Source: Chondrus crispus
Lineage: Eukaryota > Rhodophyta > Florideophyceae > Gigartinales > Gigartinaceae
Reading direction: 5' to 3'
Length of the DNA: 64,000 nt
Assembly: GCF_000350225.1 (NCBI RefSeq)
Contig: NW_005178653.1
Span: 1 to 64,000 of the forward strand
In this document: positions 9,720-21,384 of the stretch, in pieces
Layout of the letters: each line of letters starts with the position of its first letter
Numbering within the stretch: position 1 is the stretch's first letter
Made by a program: the position numbers and the translations under genes
Notes under the pieces: generated by a model
Database searches by the model: none
Told to the model about the DNA's origin: nothing
Seen by the model: the letters and a program-made list of their open reading frames with translations, nothing else

Positions 9720-11041
9720 TCAAATGCGTTCATGATCTACGCTGTAATGGTGCAGCGGTACTTCAGGCCGTTCTCTGCCTTTATCCTTAACAATTTGAAC
9801 CAACCTGTCTCGTTTTCTGGAACTAGAACCATTCCTGACATGCAGAAGTGTTCTGTCGTGACTGCAGCAATCTCTCTCGTATCCGCCCTGAAACTCACGA
9901 GCCAATTGTCTTGATTCCTGGTACCACTGATGGATGTCAGCTTCTAAAACTTGTATCTCGTAGTTTTTTAGCTGATGGGTCAACACAGAGCGCTCTATGT
10001 CGTTTTCGAGCACAAAGTGGTGCAGCTTCATTAGCAAACAAATAAGGTTAGTGCTTTTGTTTACAGAAAACTCCAACCCACCACGTAATATCCTCCAACG
10101 GGCAACTAGCATGCCAAATGCCTGCTCTACGTGCATGCGCAAAGAGGATAGAAAAACTTAAAGTTGTCTTGGTCAGTGTCAGCACCCGATTTCGAAAATG
10201 GCGTGATTATGTGCTCTGTGCAGGAGTACGCCTCGTCTCCTACAATGTAGTAACAAGTGCCGAGGATGCCCTTGTCTATTTCCCGTTTCAGTCCTGAAAC
10301 AGAAAAAGCGAGAGAATCGTGTGTTGAACCTGTACAAATTGCAGAACAAAAACGAAAAATATAGTCAGAGTCAACAAGAACTTGAACCGGGATCGCATAA
10401 AAACCTTTCCGACAATAGAACATAGCAGGGGTTTCTTGAGGTTCGGGCTTCTTAATTTTAACACAGATTCCGTCTACCACACCAACACAACCCGAAAGGG
10501 GATTCACAGATTTCCTTGAAGTTTGAAAGTGCTTTGAAACGGATCGCAAGCCTGCGCTCCTAGTAGGAAACCCTTTAAAACGAAGCCGCGTCATTAGTGC
10601 CTCACACATAGAATTGAGTACTTCCTGCAAAGTACTTTCTGCCACTTGATAGGCAAGGACAAGGTCGAGGTAGCTTGCTCCGGCTAATATTCTTAAGGTG
10701 ATTCCCAGCCTAACTGCCAGAGGAACTGTACTCCTTCGATATTCTGTGGCCGCCTTGAATGGTTTGTCAATGAGATCTTGCACCTCGTTTAGCAACAGCG
10801 CAAATGCTGCTTCTGACATGCGGTATGACTTTCGAAACAGATCGGGGCCTAGTGCTCTCGTAATGTCCTCAAAGGACACTGTATGTCGAGATGGAAGGAG
10901 ACGCTGAACATATGATTTGCGTCGGCGCTTTCCTGTGAACTTGGTCCTCATCCAGTGGTACGCAGCCCCAGCCACGACGACAAACAAATCGGACTCCGAA
11001 GGTGTTACTGAAGACGAAAATCCTGGGGATCGTGTCGTCAT
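9720..11041 (-). pseudogene. PIF/Harbinger-type DDE transposase with one frameshift
   Basis: The first 304 residues (ATG at 11041-11039) contain a predicted N-terminal helix-turn-helix region (residues ~105-150) and DDE_Tnp_4-like catalytic signatures: D190 in GVVDGICVKI, D242 in TGSTHDSLAF and the GDEAYS motif at ~268. The frame is lost near 10140. The C-terminal part, carrying the catalytic Glu in RMHVEQAFGMLVARWRIL, continues in the next frame from 10142 to 9720. Total size (~440 residues) is normal for the family. The break falls just before the Glu, so the predicted product is dead. I found no TTA/TAA-flanked inverted repeats, so the element ends are unknown. Confidence 0.8.
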
Positions 11042-11736
11042 GAGGTGCTATGGTGAATATGTGAGGGATGGATGAAGGATCCTGTGAGACGGTACGGTAT
11101 GATGCACCCCTTGAGCCAATTTACGGATCACGGCGCGCTGGCACAATACATTAAATTATTGGACATGTTATATTTTGAAAATCGCGAACATATACATCCA
11201 AACATTGCTGTTCATGCTGTCTTAAAGGAGGCCCTCAGTAAGCAAGCCTCTTCAGGTGGAGGATGTTTTTCCCGTGCTTATATGAGGACAGAACAGGATA
11301 ACAAGAAAAGAAGAGATAATACTGCATTTAGGGGGGCGATCAGGTGCATTTTTGCAGTGATCAGGAGGTGAAATGGCAAAAGTTGCAGTGAACAAGGCTT
11401 CCGCTTCAGGTGTCGAATTTTGCCAAATGTTTTTGCAACCTGGTATCAAGGACAGGATGGCTCTAAGTAACATGAAAACGACCATGGCCCATCGGAACGG
11501 GCAGAGGGGGTTTTGCTCTGTGTGTGCCTCACAGGGTTAGATTCTTCGATGCTATCACCTTAAGTATTTCATCTCCATGTCCTTCGAAAGTATGGGGTGA
11601 AAGGCTTGAACAATTTTGCACAGGGAGTGGGCACTTAAGAATTTTGACGACAAAGGCGGCATATGTGCAACATGCAAAAACGGAACGTCATAAGAACTAT
11701 GCACGAGGTACCCATCCGGTAGAGAGGTTTTTGTAG
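11042..11736. other. spacer, no supported gene
   Basis: Several short frames exist here, one with a CSVCASQ cysteine pair around 11516-11535, but none is coherent over more than 60 codons. A pyrimidine-rich TTTTTGTAG at 11728-11736 may be the 3' splice site in front of the CAP-domain exon. Confidence 0.3.
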
Positions 11737-12446
11737 CGATGACTATGGCGAAAATATCGACCTGACCAATGGATTCCGTGCGCGTCAGGCCTCGGTGCGC
11801 TGGCGCGCGACGCAAACCTCGACAAGCTTGCCATGCAGTGGAGCAAGCATATGTACCTCGCGCGTCGCATGTACCACTCGCAGTACAACCTCGCCGAGAA
11901 CGTCGCTGCCACGTAAGTCACCCCTGCTCTCTGCCTTAACTTTGCCTACCATCTGGCTTACTATCATACGTACGCACCACTCTCTACCCACCGCCACAGG
12001 TTCGGCTCGTACACAAAGGACTCCGTGTCGCAAGGCTTCTACTCGCAGTGGGAGAACAGCGCGGGGCATCGGGCAAACATGCTCCGCGCGAGCAGCACCT
12101 CAGGCGGCGTCGGCATCTACGGTGACGGCCGCACTTTCTACGGCACGCAGGTGTTCGCAGCCTCGTGCGCGGGCGCGGGAGCGCCACAACGCTGCGGTCC
12201 GTGAGCGCGCCGAGGACGCCCGCGCCCGTTGGGCGAATGACGCCGGCGCCCGTGCCCGCGCCAATGGCGCCCGCGCCAATAGCGCCAACGCCCGTGTACT
12301 CGCAAATGACACCAGAGCCCTTACCGGGGCCGTCCCCCATGGAGCCGGAGGACAGCGCGGAGGCTAGCCCTGAAGCAGTGCCCATGTCGCGCGAGGAGAG
12401 GCGGCTGAAGCGGGCGGAGAGGCGGCTGCTGCGGCTAAAGCGGTGA
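11737..12446 (+). pseudogene. CAP (PR-1/SCP) domain protein with one intron and frameshifts
   Basis: CAP-superfamily proteins are secreted and common in pathogenesis-related responses. Exon 1 shows LTNGFRARQAS, then ANLDKLAMQWSKHMYLARRM and NLAENVAAT (the AENV motif). A GTAAGT...CAG intron at 11913-11999 (87 bp) splices cleanly to FGSYTKDSVSQGFYSQWENS and AGHRANMLRASS, followed by GVGIYGDGRTFYGTQVF. Oddities: LTNGFRARQAS and ALARDANLDK are in different frames (one base apparently missing near 11795). After a stop at 12202-12204 a Pro/Ala-rich tail (TPAPVGRMTPAPVPAPMAPA) continues in another frame to 12446. No signal peptide exon was found. The CAP identity is solid; whether the gene is functional is doubtful. 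Confidence 0.65.
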
Positions 12447-13114
12447 TGTGCCTGGCGCAGAGACTTTTCGGGGAGCGCGAGAGGTGCGACAAGATCAGGG
12501 AAAGGATCGAGGCGCCTACAACTAAAGTTGGGTCACCGCGGAGGAGGGGGGCCGTCGCCGTGGCATGAAACGGTGGGGGAGGCGCGGGCGGAGCTGCTCA
12601 GCCGCTCGGAGGTGGTAGGGAGATGAAGGCAGCGTAGTATTAGTGCAAGTAGTACCGCCCTAGGGCTTTAACATTGCGCCGTGATTCATTTCCGACCGAA
12701 TCACCTTAAATCCAATCTTAACACAACATGTGATCCAGCTGTTCCACCCTGTTTCGTACAGTACCTCCTACCTGCCCAGTCTCCCTGTTTCCCGCCGCCT
12801 TCACGCCTCAACCCCAACCATCCCCAAAGATCTGCGTGAAGCATGCGGGAGCCCGCTTCGCCGCAGTGGCTACCGCAGACGCGGTGCCATTGAACGAAGT
12901 GAACATGTTTTCTATCTCGAGGAGGCCTGCGCAGGCTCGCAGTGGAGGGAGGGGTCGCTAACCGAGGCGAAGGCGAATTCGAAATCTCACAAACGGACGC
13001 TGCCCTTTACTCTTAACTATCTTCCATTAGGCATTAACCCGCGGCATGGTCTCCACATCCTTCCTTGGATCCCACCAAATAGCGGCGCGTCCGTGCGCGC
13101 GTCTCCTCCGCGGC
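12447..13114. other. spacer, nothing recognised
   Basis: Contains the 3' flank of the minus-strand peptide gene at 13115. No repeat or gene is supported. Confidence 0.3.
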
Positions 13115-13360
13115 TTATTCGGGGCGGCGGCAAGTGCAACGGAAGCCGAGGCGATTCCCGCGCTTACAGCGGACGATGTTACAGGACACCCAGTTGGCCA
13201 TGACGCGGCGGCAGAGCTTGGCGGCGCCGCCGCGACCGGCGCACGGGCCGCGGAGCACCTCCTGGCGCACGCGCTCGGAATCGTCCAGCTCGGGCATCGT
13301 CTCCGCGAACGCGACGCACAGGAGCAAGGCGGCAACGAGGATGAAGACAGACTTGACCAT
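13115..13360 (-). CDS. small secreted six-cysteine basic protein (81 aa)
   Basis: ATG 13360-13358 opens a predicted signal peptide (MVKSVFILVAALLLCVAFAE). The rest is an acidic short pro-segment (TMPELDDSERVRQEVLRG) and a basic cysteine domain. The six cysteines of that domain are spaced C-x9-C-x9-C-x4-C-x9-C-x-C, ending CTCRRPE. The same spacing, RG-A/CRR environment and CxCR ending occur in the duplicated peptides at 30.9 and 35.8 kb, although the sequences are otherwise diverged. Size, charge and disulfide potential resemble defensin-like or antimicrobial peptides, but no known family is recognised and function is unknown. A TATA-like ATAAATA lies about 138 bases upstream. The frame is intact and without introns. 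Confidence 0.7.
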   Translation of the reverse strand: MVKSVFILVAALLLCVAFAETMPELDDSERVRQEVLRGPCAGRGGAAKLCRRVMANWVSCNIVRCKRGNRLGFRCTCRRPE

Positions 13361-13497
13361 GGTGAGGGCTGAGATGAGGCGAAGATGCTACTGAGGTTGG
13401 ATACGGTTGGAGACTGCTGGAGACTGCTGGAGACTGCTGGAGATAGGCTATGGATGGAGGTGGGGGTTGAAGCGAGGTTCGCGGGTGTCGCTATCGC

Positions 13498-13505
13498 TAT
13501 TTATC
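13498..13505 (-). promoter_or_regulatory. TATA-like box for the 81-aa peptide gene
   Basis: The minus strand reads GATAAATA here, about 138 bases upstream of the start codon at 13360. Confidence 0.45.
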
Positions 13506-16196
13506 CCACTCGTCCGGTCGCCGTTCTTCGCGTCGCAGGCCGGCTGAAAGCAAGCCTATGCACGTTTGAGCGGCTTGTGGTGTGCGCCGGTTTTCTGCAA
13601 CCGTGGTGCAGGGGCATCCGAAAGACGGACGCACTTGCGATGTTGAATTTTTGCGAGCGTGTTTGAGCGAAACCTGCGTGGAGTGTTCCCGAACAACGTC
13701 CTTACCGGCTGGGGCAATATCCATCCACAGGCAAGTATCGAGACGCACCTTGACGATTCACCGCCTCACAGCTCTGGAAGGGATGTAGTCAGAATAGGGA
13801 GAAACCTGGGATGTTGGCATTTCGTGTTGCTTTCTCTCCTTCTCCTGGTGGTATCGGTGCGCCTATGATCATTAATGACATTAGGTTACCATCAATGCAC
13901 TACTAGAACAGAAGACCGACCCTTTAAGACACATCTAAAGGCGACTTGCCTGCACTTGCAACAAAGATGTGGTGTTGCTAGGCCGTCATACAGGCTTGGG
14001 CACGACCAAAAGAAGATTTGTCTGTGCCAAAGCTGGATTGGGGATCTTTATGTGACGCGTACAATTCTTAAATCGAGCGCCAGGTCTTGCCTTACTTCAT
14101 GTCGTATGGAACAACACGAGAAGGAAGTCTCTCTTCCACCGAGATTGTCAGGAGGCACCGATGGTCATCGTGTGAGGGGTCTTGCCGTCAGCTCACCACA
14201 CAATTCAATCTCTTTCTTGACTTCATGCTCCAAGACACAGACGCACCGATACTTCGCCGATGGATGGTGGTGCTACATTTTTTTTGGTCCCGCGCCCCGG
14301 CCGAACCAGAAGAATTCATTATTATCTTACCTTTCCGTAACTACAATATGCGAGTGCGGAGTTGTACTGCGCCACTGTCAACCGCGTAAATAGTCGGCTC
14401 TCTATCTGGAACGTCGGCATCTCGACAGAGAAAGCAGAATGAATTGCTAAGCTTAGGCTTTAAAGCTGTAGAGTAGACGGAATTTCACGTGTAGTATTTA
14501 GAAATTTTAGTATTTGACGTGGAATACTGTAAGGCATGGTACGGTAGATTGGGGACTGATTTCTACGTCTGGTAATGAAAAGGACGCGTCTTTGCGTGTA
14601 GACTCTCTCGATGTCATAATCGTATCTACCCCTGGGTAGGGGTAGCCAAACACAAACGCAGCCAACCCCCCCGCCGCAACTTCTTTTCGTCGTCTGTCTA
14701 CAAATCTCCAATATCACCGTGTTTCTCGGTGCCTTACAGCTGCAGCAAAATTGCGCCTACATTAGCAAAGTCAGTTAAGCGATGGGTGAGAGCCACTCAC
14801 AGTTTCCAAACATGTTGCGAGCCCCGAATTCGGGTGCAGGACTAGGGCATTGCGACCCTTCGGCCAGGTCGAGATAGAAAGCAGTCGCCTACTTGGTGGG
14901 ACGAATAATATTGGGGTCTGCACAGCCAATAGAATACGTACGCACCGGATGTTAACCTAGTTTAGGCAGATTCTAACCCTGCTTGATCCGGGTGCCATAC
15001 TAGGTTTGACACGCACGCATCTTCTAGAAGCAATTGCACACAGCACCAATCAAACGCGCGCTGACCATCCGCTTTTGCAACAAGGCTGCCTGCTTCAATC
15101 TTAACGCAGAGGGTTAACCTTACCTGCTCGGATGGACTTTGCTGGCGTGAGGCAAAGGTGATGTCTTGCGCTGCCAATTGGTCCGTTATACAGGCCCACC
15201 TCTTGTCAGATGTGGGGGAAGGGGGAGCAGTAGACGGAGGCAGCACAGGGGGGCTGTTCGTATGAGGGCGAACAGTTTTCTCGACGCAGACACAGTTTGT
15301 TTTACATGTTGGGACAGGCGGCGCGGCCTGCAGCAATGCAAACAGGAGGGAATCAAGGAGAAAGTGGCGAAGAGAATGCCTCGCAGTAGTCACCAACGTA
15401 CGGTCTACACGCTCTGAAACATTCATTACCTTGCCCACCGCTTTACAGACGACGGCGGCTCGTTCGCCCCCACTCGTCGGTGCCGGGATATTTTTTTTTC
15501 CGTGGTTGTACACGGCATCGGTAGCTGTCTTTTTCTACGCCGGGAGCGAAAAGCACCGTGCCTTGCCCCTTCAACCTCTGAGGTTGATAGGAAGAGGGTA
15601 CCGGCTCTCATTTCATACGCTCTGTGACGTGCAGCTGCGACTGTCGTTTACCAGCAAAGACTTTAACAGGAAAAAGGGGGCTCACTATTGACCGAAGTGC
15701 CCATCTAGATCTGGACTCTCTTATGCGGCTGCGTGTTCCGTCCCAGAAATAAAACTTTTATTTGGCCTACACGTGACGACGATAAACGAGATAGCGATCG
15801 CTCTACTCTGCCTTCCTCGCACGTAAAGCGGCATGAAGAAAGAGTTACACCACGACCACACTAACAAAGCGGAAGACAGGACAGGCTAGAGTAGCCTTTA
15901 TCCCGCACGGACGGGGCAGGCAGCGCCCAACAACTCTCGAGTTGCGCCTACCACCGAGGCCGGACATCCGACCTCGAACTGCACACGCCAGCCAGCAACC
16001 GAGCTGCAGATTCGCCTAGCGGGCGCGACATAAGGAATCTCCGCGCGAGATTGCAAGCATATGCAGGGCAGCAGCCGCGCCGCAGCCCGTAACGAGATGC
16101 CGCCTGTGATTCAGAGACGGCGCGGGCAGCGATTGGCACACGCCGCCCGGGCGCAAGGCGCGCGCGGCGGCCGGGGAAACAACCTGAATTCAACGA

Positions 16197-16218
16197 GGGG
16201 GGGGGGGGGGGGGGGGGG
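16197..16218 (+). repeat. poly-G tract (22 G)
   Basis: An uninterrupted run of about 22 G on the plus strand. Length may be unreliable because of sequencing of homopolymers. Confidence 0.7.
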
Positions 16219-16636
16219 AGTGGGTTTACAGCCACGTCGTACGGCGGCGCCGTTTCGAATTTTCCTGCCCGCGTGGAAAGGCTTTGTCTGGGCCGGTCCA
16301 CTCGTTGGGGATTAGTCGGGTGGGCGCGGGGTAAACTGGGTTGCGCGCTCGGGCGGCGTAGGGTGGCCAGTGGTCGCGGTGCGGTGGCGGGTGAATGGCT
16401 GGAAGGGCGGGTGGGGTCGCGCTGTATGGGCCCCGGAGCCGACTTGGGCGGGACCGACAGCCTCTGCCGCTGCAGCGAAGCGGCTGGTGAGGGGGTGTGC
16501 GAGGTGTCCCGCCGCGGTGTAGAAGGCGGACTAGGTGCAAAATTGTTGGACGCACTTTCGCACGTATTTTCGAGCGGTGGCAAGTGTAGCAAACGATGTC
16601 GATGTGGTAACTGTACCCTTGGTACTGTAGTACCAA

Positions 16637-16710
16637 GTTTTTGCAACCGTACAACCGTAGTACGGTACCAACTTGGTACCAACTTGGTACCGTAGTACGG
16701 TTGCAAAAAC
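16637..16710. repeat. 74-bp hairpin with 16-bp arms
   Basis: GTTTTTGCAACCGTAC (16637-16652) is the exact reverse complement of GTACGGTTGCAAAAAC (16695-16710). The loop holds two overlapping GGTACCAACTTGGTACC-type palindromes, so several alternative foldbacks are possible. Confidence 0.75.
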
Positions 16711-18016
16711 GCGCAGGAAAATGTTTATTCTGTAAACAGTTTCCCTACTTGTGGCTGCAGGCTGCACTACCAATCGTTTAGTTTTGGCCAAGTCGGTTCA
16801 GGACAGAGGCTTCCTCTGTCCTGGAAGGAAGGAAGTAAAGGTGTATCTTTAAAGGTGTTGTTCTTTCTTCAGTCTTGTAGGCGCATTCTCACTGCATCTC
16901 TCACACTTTCGGTAGAGCGATTAGTCCTTGCTTGTCCCCTATGTGGGGCCCCTGCTGAAGCAACAGTTGCATAGTAGAGCCACTCACACTATTTCAGTCT
17001 CGGATCTCCATCTTTGGATGCTTTCTTGCTCAAATAGATCAAGATGTACAACTCGAAGGATACAGTAGGAGACTCCCGGCTGCGGACAGTGAAAGTGACA
17101 AGGTCGGAGGGTTCATTTTCGAAGATAGCCCACCATTATTACATGCGACCTCGCAACGCCAGCAAGGGCAACGCTGTCCTTGCTGCCCAGATTTCTTCGC
17201 AAAAAGGGTGGGACTGCACGATTCATTGTTGCGTTCGATGCCCACAAATTTTTGTAGTACCCTTCGAAGGGGAAACTAAACATAATCAGGGTCGGTTGTT
17301 GTAAACACGTACTTCTGCACTTCGTAAAGGTTACTGCACTTCGTAAAGGTTATTTGCCTATATTTGAAGCATCTCTCTATCGCGTTGTTTTCCACGCACT
17401 AATTGCTTTTACATGGAGTCGGTGGAGAAAAATGTGGTGATGGTTGACGGAAGCAAGGACAGGGAGAAAAGGTGAAGACAAAGAGATACCTTCCTCCCTC
17501 TGCCCTCGCGTCACTGAATCAGGTCTTCCTAAATGCTTTACCTCGCATGCCTTTTATTCTCACGACCTCGCACTTACAGAGACGTCCGCGGCCGCTCCGT
17601 AAAGAATCCTTACCTGTAAATACCTTTGACCAAATTAGAAATCAGATATTATTGCGCTTAAAAACCCTTACAGGAATAAAATTAATCGGCAACGCTAACG
17701 GGGGCACTTGAGGGCCATAGAATAGTTTTTAATTTCTATAGAGATTCCATAAAAAACTACGTCATTCTGCACGGGCCCATCTAAAACAATTCAAATATGC
17801 TACAGAATTGTTGTCAGAGGGTACCAAGGGTAGGGGGTAGAGAGGAAGTTGGGAATAGTCAAGCGGGGTTTGTGTATCGTCCCTACCTTCCCGTTTTCGT
17901 GCGCCTAATGGTCTTCGCATTTCATTTGATTTTGTGTGAACGCCTGCGGACTTTTAGAAAAGATAGCAGCCAACTATTAATTAAAAATTCATAAAAGTCA
18001 ACAGTTACACCGCATA

Positions 18017-18860
18017 CAGGGGGGGGGGGGGGGGGGGACGCGCAATAGTGCCGCTTTCATTATTGCCACCCTCGAATTAGTGCCGCCAAAACCGGCAGAC
18101 ACAGGTTCTGCCACGTGTCAGGCACGATGTCGTCATCGGCCACTCCTCATGTGCCTCAGCTTAATTGGTGACGTGGTGGCACCTCACTCAATGACCCTAA
18201 CATGAATCCTGAAAAGATCGCCAAAGCGAAGCGTACGCGCCTTACGATTGCACAGAAAATCGAGGTTGGGCATCTGCTGCAGGTCGGAAAGTTGGTCGAA
18301 ATGAAACACAAATTGATAAATCTATGGTGGATGGTATAGTAGGGTTTCTCTCCCGACTGAGCCTGGTGCCAGAAGACGGCCTTGCAGAAACTGCAGAATT
18401 CTGCAGGAAAGATGTGGAGGAATGGATTGAGATGGAGACTAATGAGCTTGTGGCAGAAGCTTCTATTAGTGATGCTTGCGATTCAATACATTATGGTGGA
18501 GAGCTACAGAATCAGTCTGCCAGTGATGCTATGATGGATGATTGTGTGGCTGAAGACGAATGTGAAATTACGGAGAGGCGGGCCGTACCGAGTGCTGTAG
18601 TGCTAGCAAGGTTGTTTGGGTCTTTGGAGAGTCTGGGTGTGGAGTGCGATGTGAGCAATGCCTTATCGCACTTGAGGTCCGCAAAACGAGCTTTTCTAGA
18701 AGCTAGGCATGAGAGACAGGGTCAAAGGCAACAACAGCAGACTCTTATAACAGAGTTCTGACCGGGTAGTGATTCTGCTTTCTGATTGTGCCGCTCCGAA
18801 TTAGTGCCGTATTATTTGTCTTTACACAGGGCGGCACTAATGCGTAGGGTCGACCGTATC
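18017..18860 (+). mobile_element. pogo/Tigger-like DNA transposon remnant (internally deleted)
   Basis: The left end is TA followed by CAG and a 19-G run. Near both ends the block ATTAGTGCCGC(C) recurs: AATAGTGCCGC and GAATTAGTGCCGCC on the left, and the reverse complement GGCGGCACTAATGCGTAGGGT on the right. These are inverted subterminal repeats. The exact right end is uncertain. Between them lie the start and the end, but not the catalytic middle, of a pogo-type transposase. Confidence 0.6.
18202..18761 (+). pseudogene. pogo/Tigger-like transposase, N- and C-terminal parts only
   Basis: From ATG 18202 the first ~40 codons read MNPEKIAKAKRTRLTIAQKI and continue as EVGHLLQVGK, the Psq/CENP-B-type N-terminal helix-turn-helix. 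The frame then changes, and from 18324 to 18761 a second frame encodes a tail with FCRKDVEEWIEMETNE, LARLFGSLESLGVECDVSNA and ALSHLRSAKRAFLEARHERQ, ending QQQTLITEF, typical of the C-terminus of Tigger/jerky transposases. The DDD catalytic core is missing, so the element could only move in trans. Confidence 0.55.
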
Positions 18861-20465
18861 TCATTTCGCCAAAAAAATCCCTTTACAAAAACCTATCGTG
18901 TGCACAATGAAGATTGCTGCTACACAGAGGCCTTGCTTAACAGAAGGTAAAACGGATTAGGTTCTATGGAGGAGGTAAGAAGGGGGTGTACCGCACTGTA
19001 CACCTACCGCGCACGATTCATCGTGAAGCATGCAGGGCGGGCATTTGACCAACCCTCCCTCACGGATAAGTTTTCTCCCCGTCTTGACCCACAACACGCT
19101 TGCATTCAGGGTAGGGTATTTGCACGCTCCGAGATCGTCTGGCGACGGATGAACACACGCGAAGAAAGACGCAACTGACACACGCAGCTGGGGAGTAAAA
19201 CGTCACACCCATGGCCGATAACCTTGAGAGTCGGCGCGTGCTGGTAGGAGAACAAAAAGGCAGTTGGGCTGCCTTAGTTCTGTAACGCAGATTCAGAGCC
19301 AGTCCTGCAGTAACAGCAGCACAAATCTGTGCACAACGAGTGTAATGTTTTGAAGAATTGGTTCCCGTGCGCTAACCTGTCGTGACGCCTGAATATTGAG
19401 CAGCGAGCAGTATACTATGTACGAGTACGACGGTCTTGCGACTGCGAGCTGAAGAGCAACCTGTATTCTCTATCGCTCTTCAAAGTCATGCCTGTTCCAC
19501 GTTCCAACAGGAGTATTGCGATTGGATAACGCTCTCATGATCTCTCCAAACTTTCTGCTCTGATATTGATAGGCGCTTGGTGCATCGCTGCCAAGTGATG
19601 CGAATCGTTAATAAGGCGCATGATATCGTGTGATGTAGGCAATCGGTGTGGTTGAAATGGAGAGAGGATGGGTGTCATGAATGATATTGTCCCCATTCCG
19701 CTCCATTGGTGTCATTTCCGTGTCGCAAGATGATACCATTCTTGCACACTTGCATCACTGCATGCACTGCATGCACTGCAAAATTCTTTCCGTGGTCGAG
19801 AATACACAGTCCGTGGGACAAGACTGTGATACACTGGTGGCTTATCGTTACATCTTCAGTCCTTTGCCGCTAACCATTTATCATGGGTTATGCGTTTCGA
19901 ATGGAAGAAGCTCAGGTCTCGTGGCTGAACTAATCTCAATGTTGCCCACAATGCTACTTCAATTATAGCTTCAGGAGTGTATCGACAAGAAACGAAAGCA
20001 GGGATGCAACGTAGCTATGAAATAGAACACAATACTTGTATCGAAGGCGCTTGTAGAGGTACAGATCTCCGCATGCAGGATTTTAAAGTAGTTTTGTCGT
20101 TAGATGAGCGTGATGCGGGCTATTCTTGCTGACACCAATGAGAATTGGATGCGGCTCCTGCCTGATATTTTTCAGCTTGTCTTATGTCGAAATTGATGTT
20201 CCCTGTTTGCAAAACCCATAGAATTCGAGGGCCAAGTGTTCATCGTTTTCAACATGGCACTAATGTGTCGTGCATATTGTGAAATGGAGTCGCAACTGAT
20301 GCCGTGGATGAGTACATGTGCATGTTTGAAAGAGCTGCATCATAAGCTTTGAGAGGATTAACCCGAGACTTTTTGTTTGTGCTCGGAGGAAGGGTATCTC
20401 CGTACCCCATACTCCAAAACATGCAACGATTATTACGGTGTGACCCAGCATGTGGCTCCCCTCTA
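18861..20465. other. gene-poor spacer
   Basis: No gene supported. A direct repeat of CACTGCATG units occurs at 19752-19780. Otherwise ordinary AT-balanced DNA. Confidence 0.3.
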
Positions 20466-20933
20466 GTGTCTATCGGACCGTTAGTCCTCATATGCGGACA
20501 AGAGTTACATTATTTTTTCTAGACAACGCAAACCGCGATTTAAGTTCTGTTTCTTGCAACTAGAAGTCAATCACTATGGGTAAAGCACCAGAGCTCGTCA
20601 ATTCCAGCGAACACCAAATCGTTGACGCACATAAAGCTGTTCAAAAGAAAGATTGGCTTACAGCAAGCATTTTTCTCTACGCTAATTTATACCAGTAGCA
20701 TAGAAGCATTCCGTGGAGAGCTTGATATTCTCAATACGGGAAATTGGAGACCCACAATTGTGGGGGGTAGAGAGGTATGATAGGGGAACAATTTTTGATA
20801 TTCTGTCCTAACTTTGGAAAATTATAAAATGGGTCAACCTTCCAAAGAAAAATAGAAACCGTGGACATGAAAGTTGAAAAGAAATAAAATTCGATGATTT
20901 GCATGTTATGATAATGCTTGGTCGGATAGACAC
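20466..20933. mobile_element. non-autonomous TIR element, copy 1 (468 bp)
   Basis: Starts GTGTCTATCGGACCG with CCTCATATGCGGAC just inside, and ends with the reverse complement GGTCGGATAGACAC. No coding capacity. It lies head to tail with copy 2, separated by only AA. A TA precedes copy 1. Confidence 0.6.
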
Positions 20934-20935
20934 AA

Positions 20936-21384
20936 GTGTCTATTGGACCTTTATCTTCATATGAGGACATTATTAGACCTATTTTATTTTTGACTTGCGC
21001 TTCCTCGACAAGAAAGAAAAAGATACCCCCATCACCTTACTTGACTTCTGACTTGAGGACAGAAAGAATTTTGTGAGAATTACATGTTCTGCGTGGTCGT
21101 TTTTAGATATATTTGGAAAAGAAGCTTTTTTAAACCACCTTAAAACCGCATGTAAAATAACTTCGAAGCCAAAAGGGCCAGTTTAAAAAAAGGATTATGT
21201 ACTGAATCTGGATTACTTTCTGCGTATTCAAAGCTGCTATCCCGGTGTTCTGCATGATGTTATTTCCGACAACAAGTGCGTCAAGGAAAAGACAGATGTT
21301 TAAGTGTTCAATTTAATTTATATATTATTGCAAAAAAAGAGTTGTCTTCATTCATATGAGAACAAGCCCCAGTCGGATAGACAC
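20936..21384. mobile_element. non-autonomous TIR element, copy 2 (449 bp)
   Basis: Starts GTGTCTATTGGACC with TTCATATGAGGAC inside, and ends CATATGAGAACAAGC then CCCAGTCGGATAGACAC. A TA follows at 21385. Its interior, including GGAAAAGAAG then TTTTTTAAACCACCTTAAAA, is repeated in reverse orientation in the copy at 41.3-41.8 kb, which shows this is a dispersed family. Confidence 0.65.

Larger units (their letters stand above)
13509..18016. other. 4.5-kb gene-poor spacer
   Basis: No gene I can defend. Short frames exist, for example complement 14962-15426 (starts MNVSERVDRTLVTTARHSLR, with a hydrophobic stretch), and a Pro-rich minus frame at 15948-16560. They lack homology, clear promoters or convincing coding bias. 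The stretch holds a 22-base G tract, a GTAC-rich hairpin and an 18-nt direct repeat (CACTTCGTAAAGGTTA-type) near 17314-17350. Confidence 0.35.

Noticed and set aside
14962-15426. 154-codon minus frame with a hydrophobic stretch and CKTNCVC
   Set aside because: Considered as another cysteine-rich secreted protein, but it lacks the family spacing, a TATA box and a clean signal peptide.
15948-16706. 252-codon Pro-rich minus frame
   Set aside because: Contains the 22-G tract (as poly-Pro) and starts inside a hairpin; no homology.
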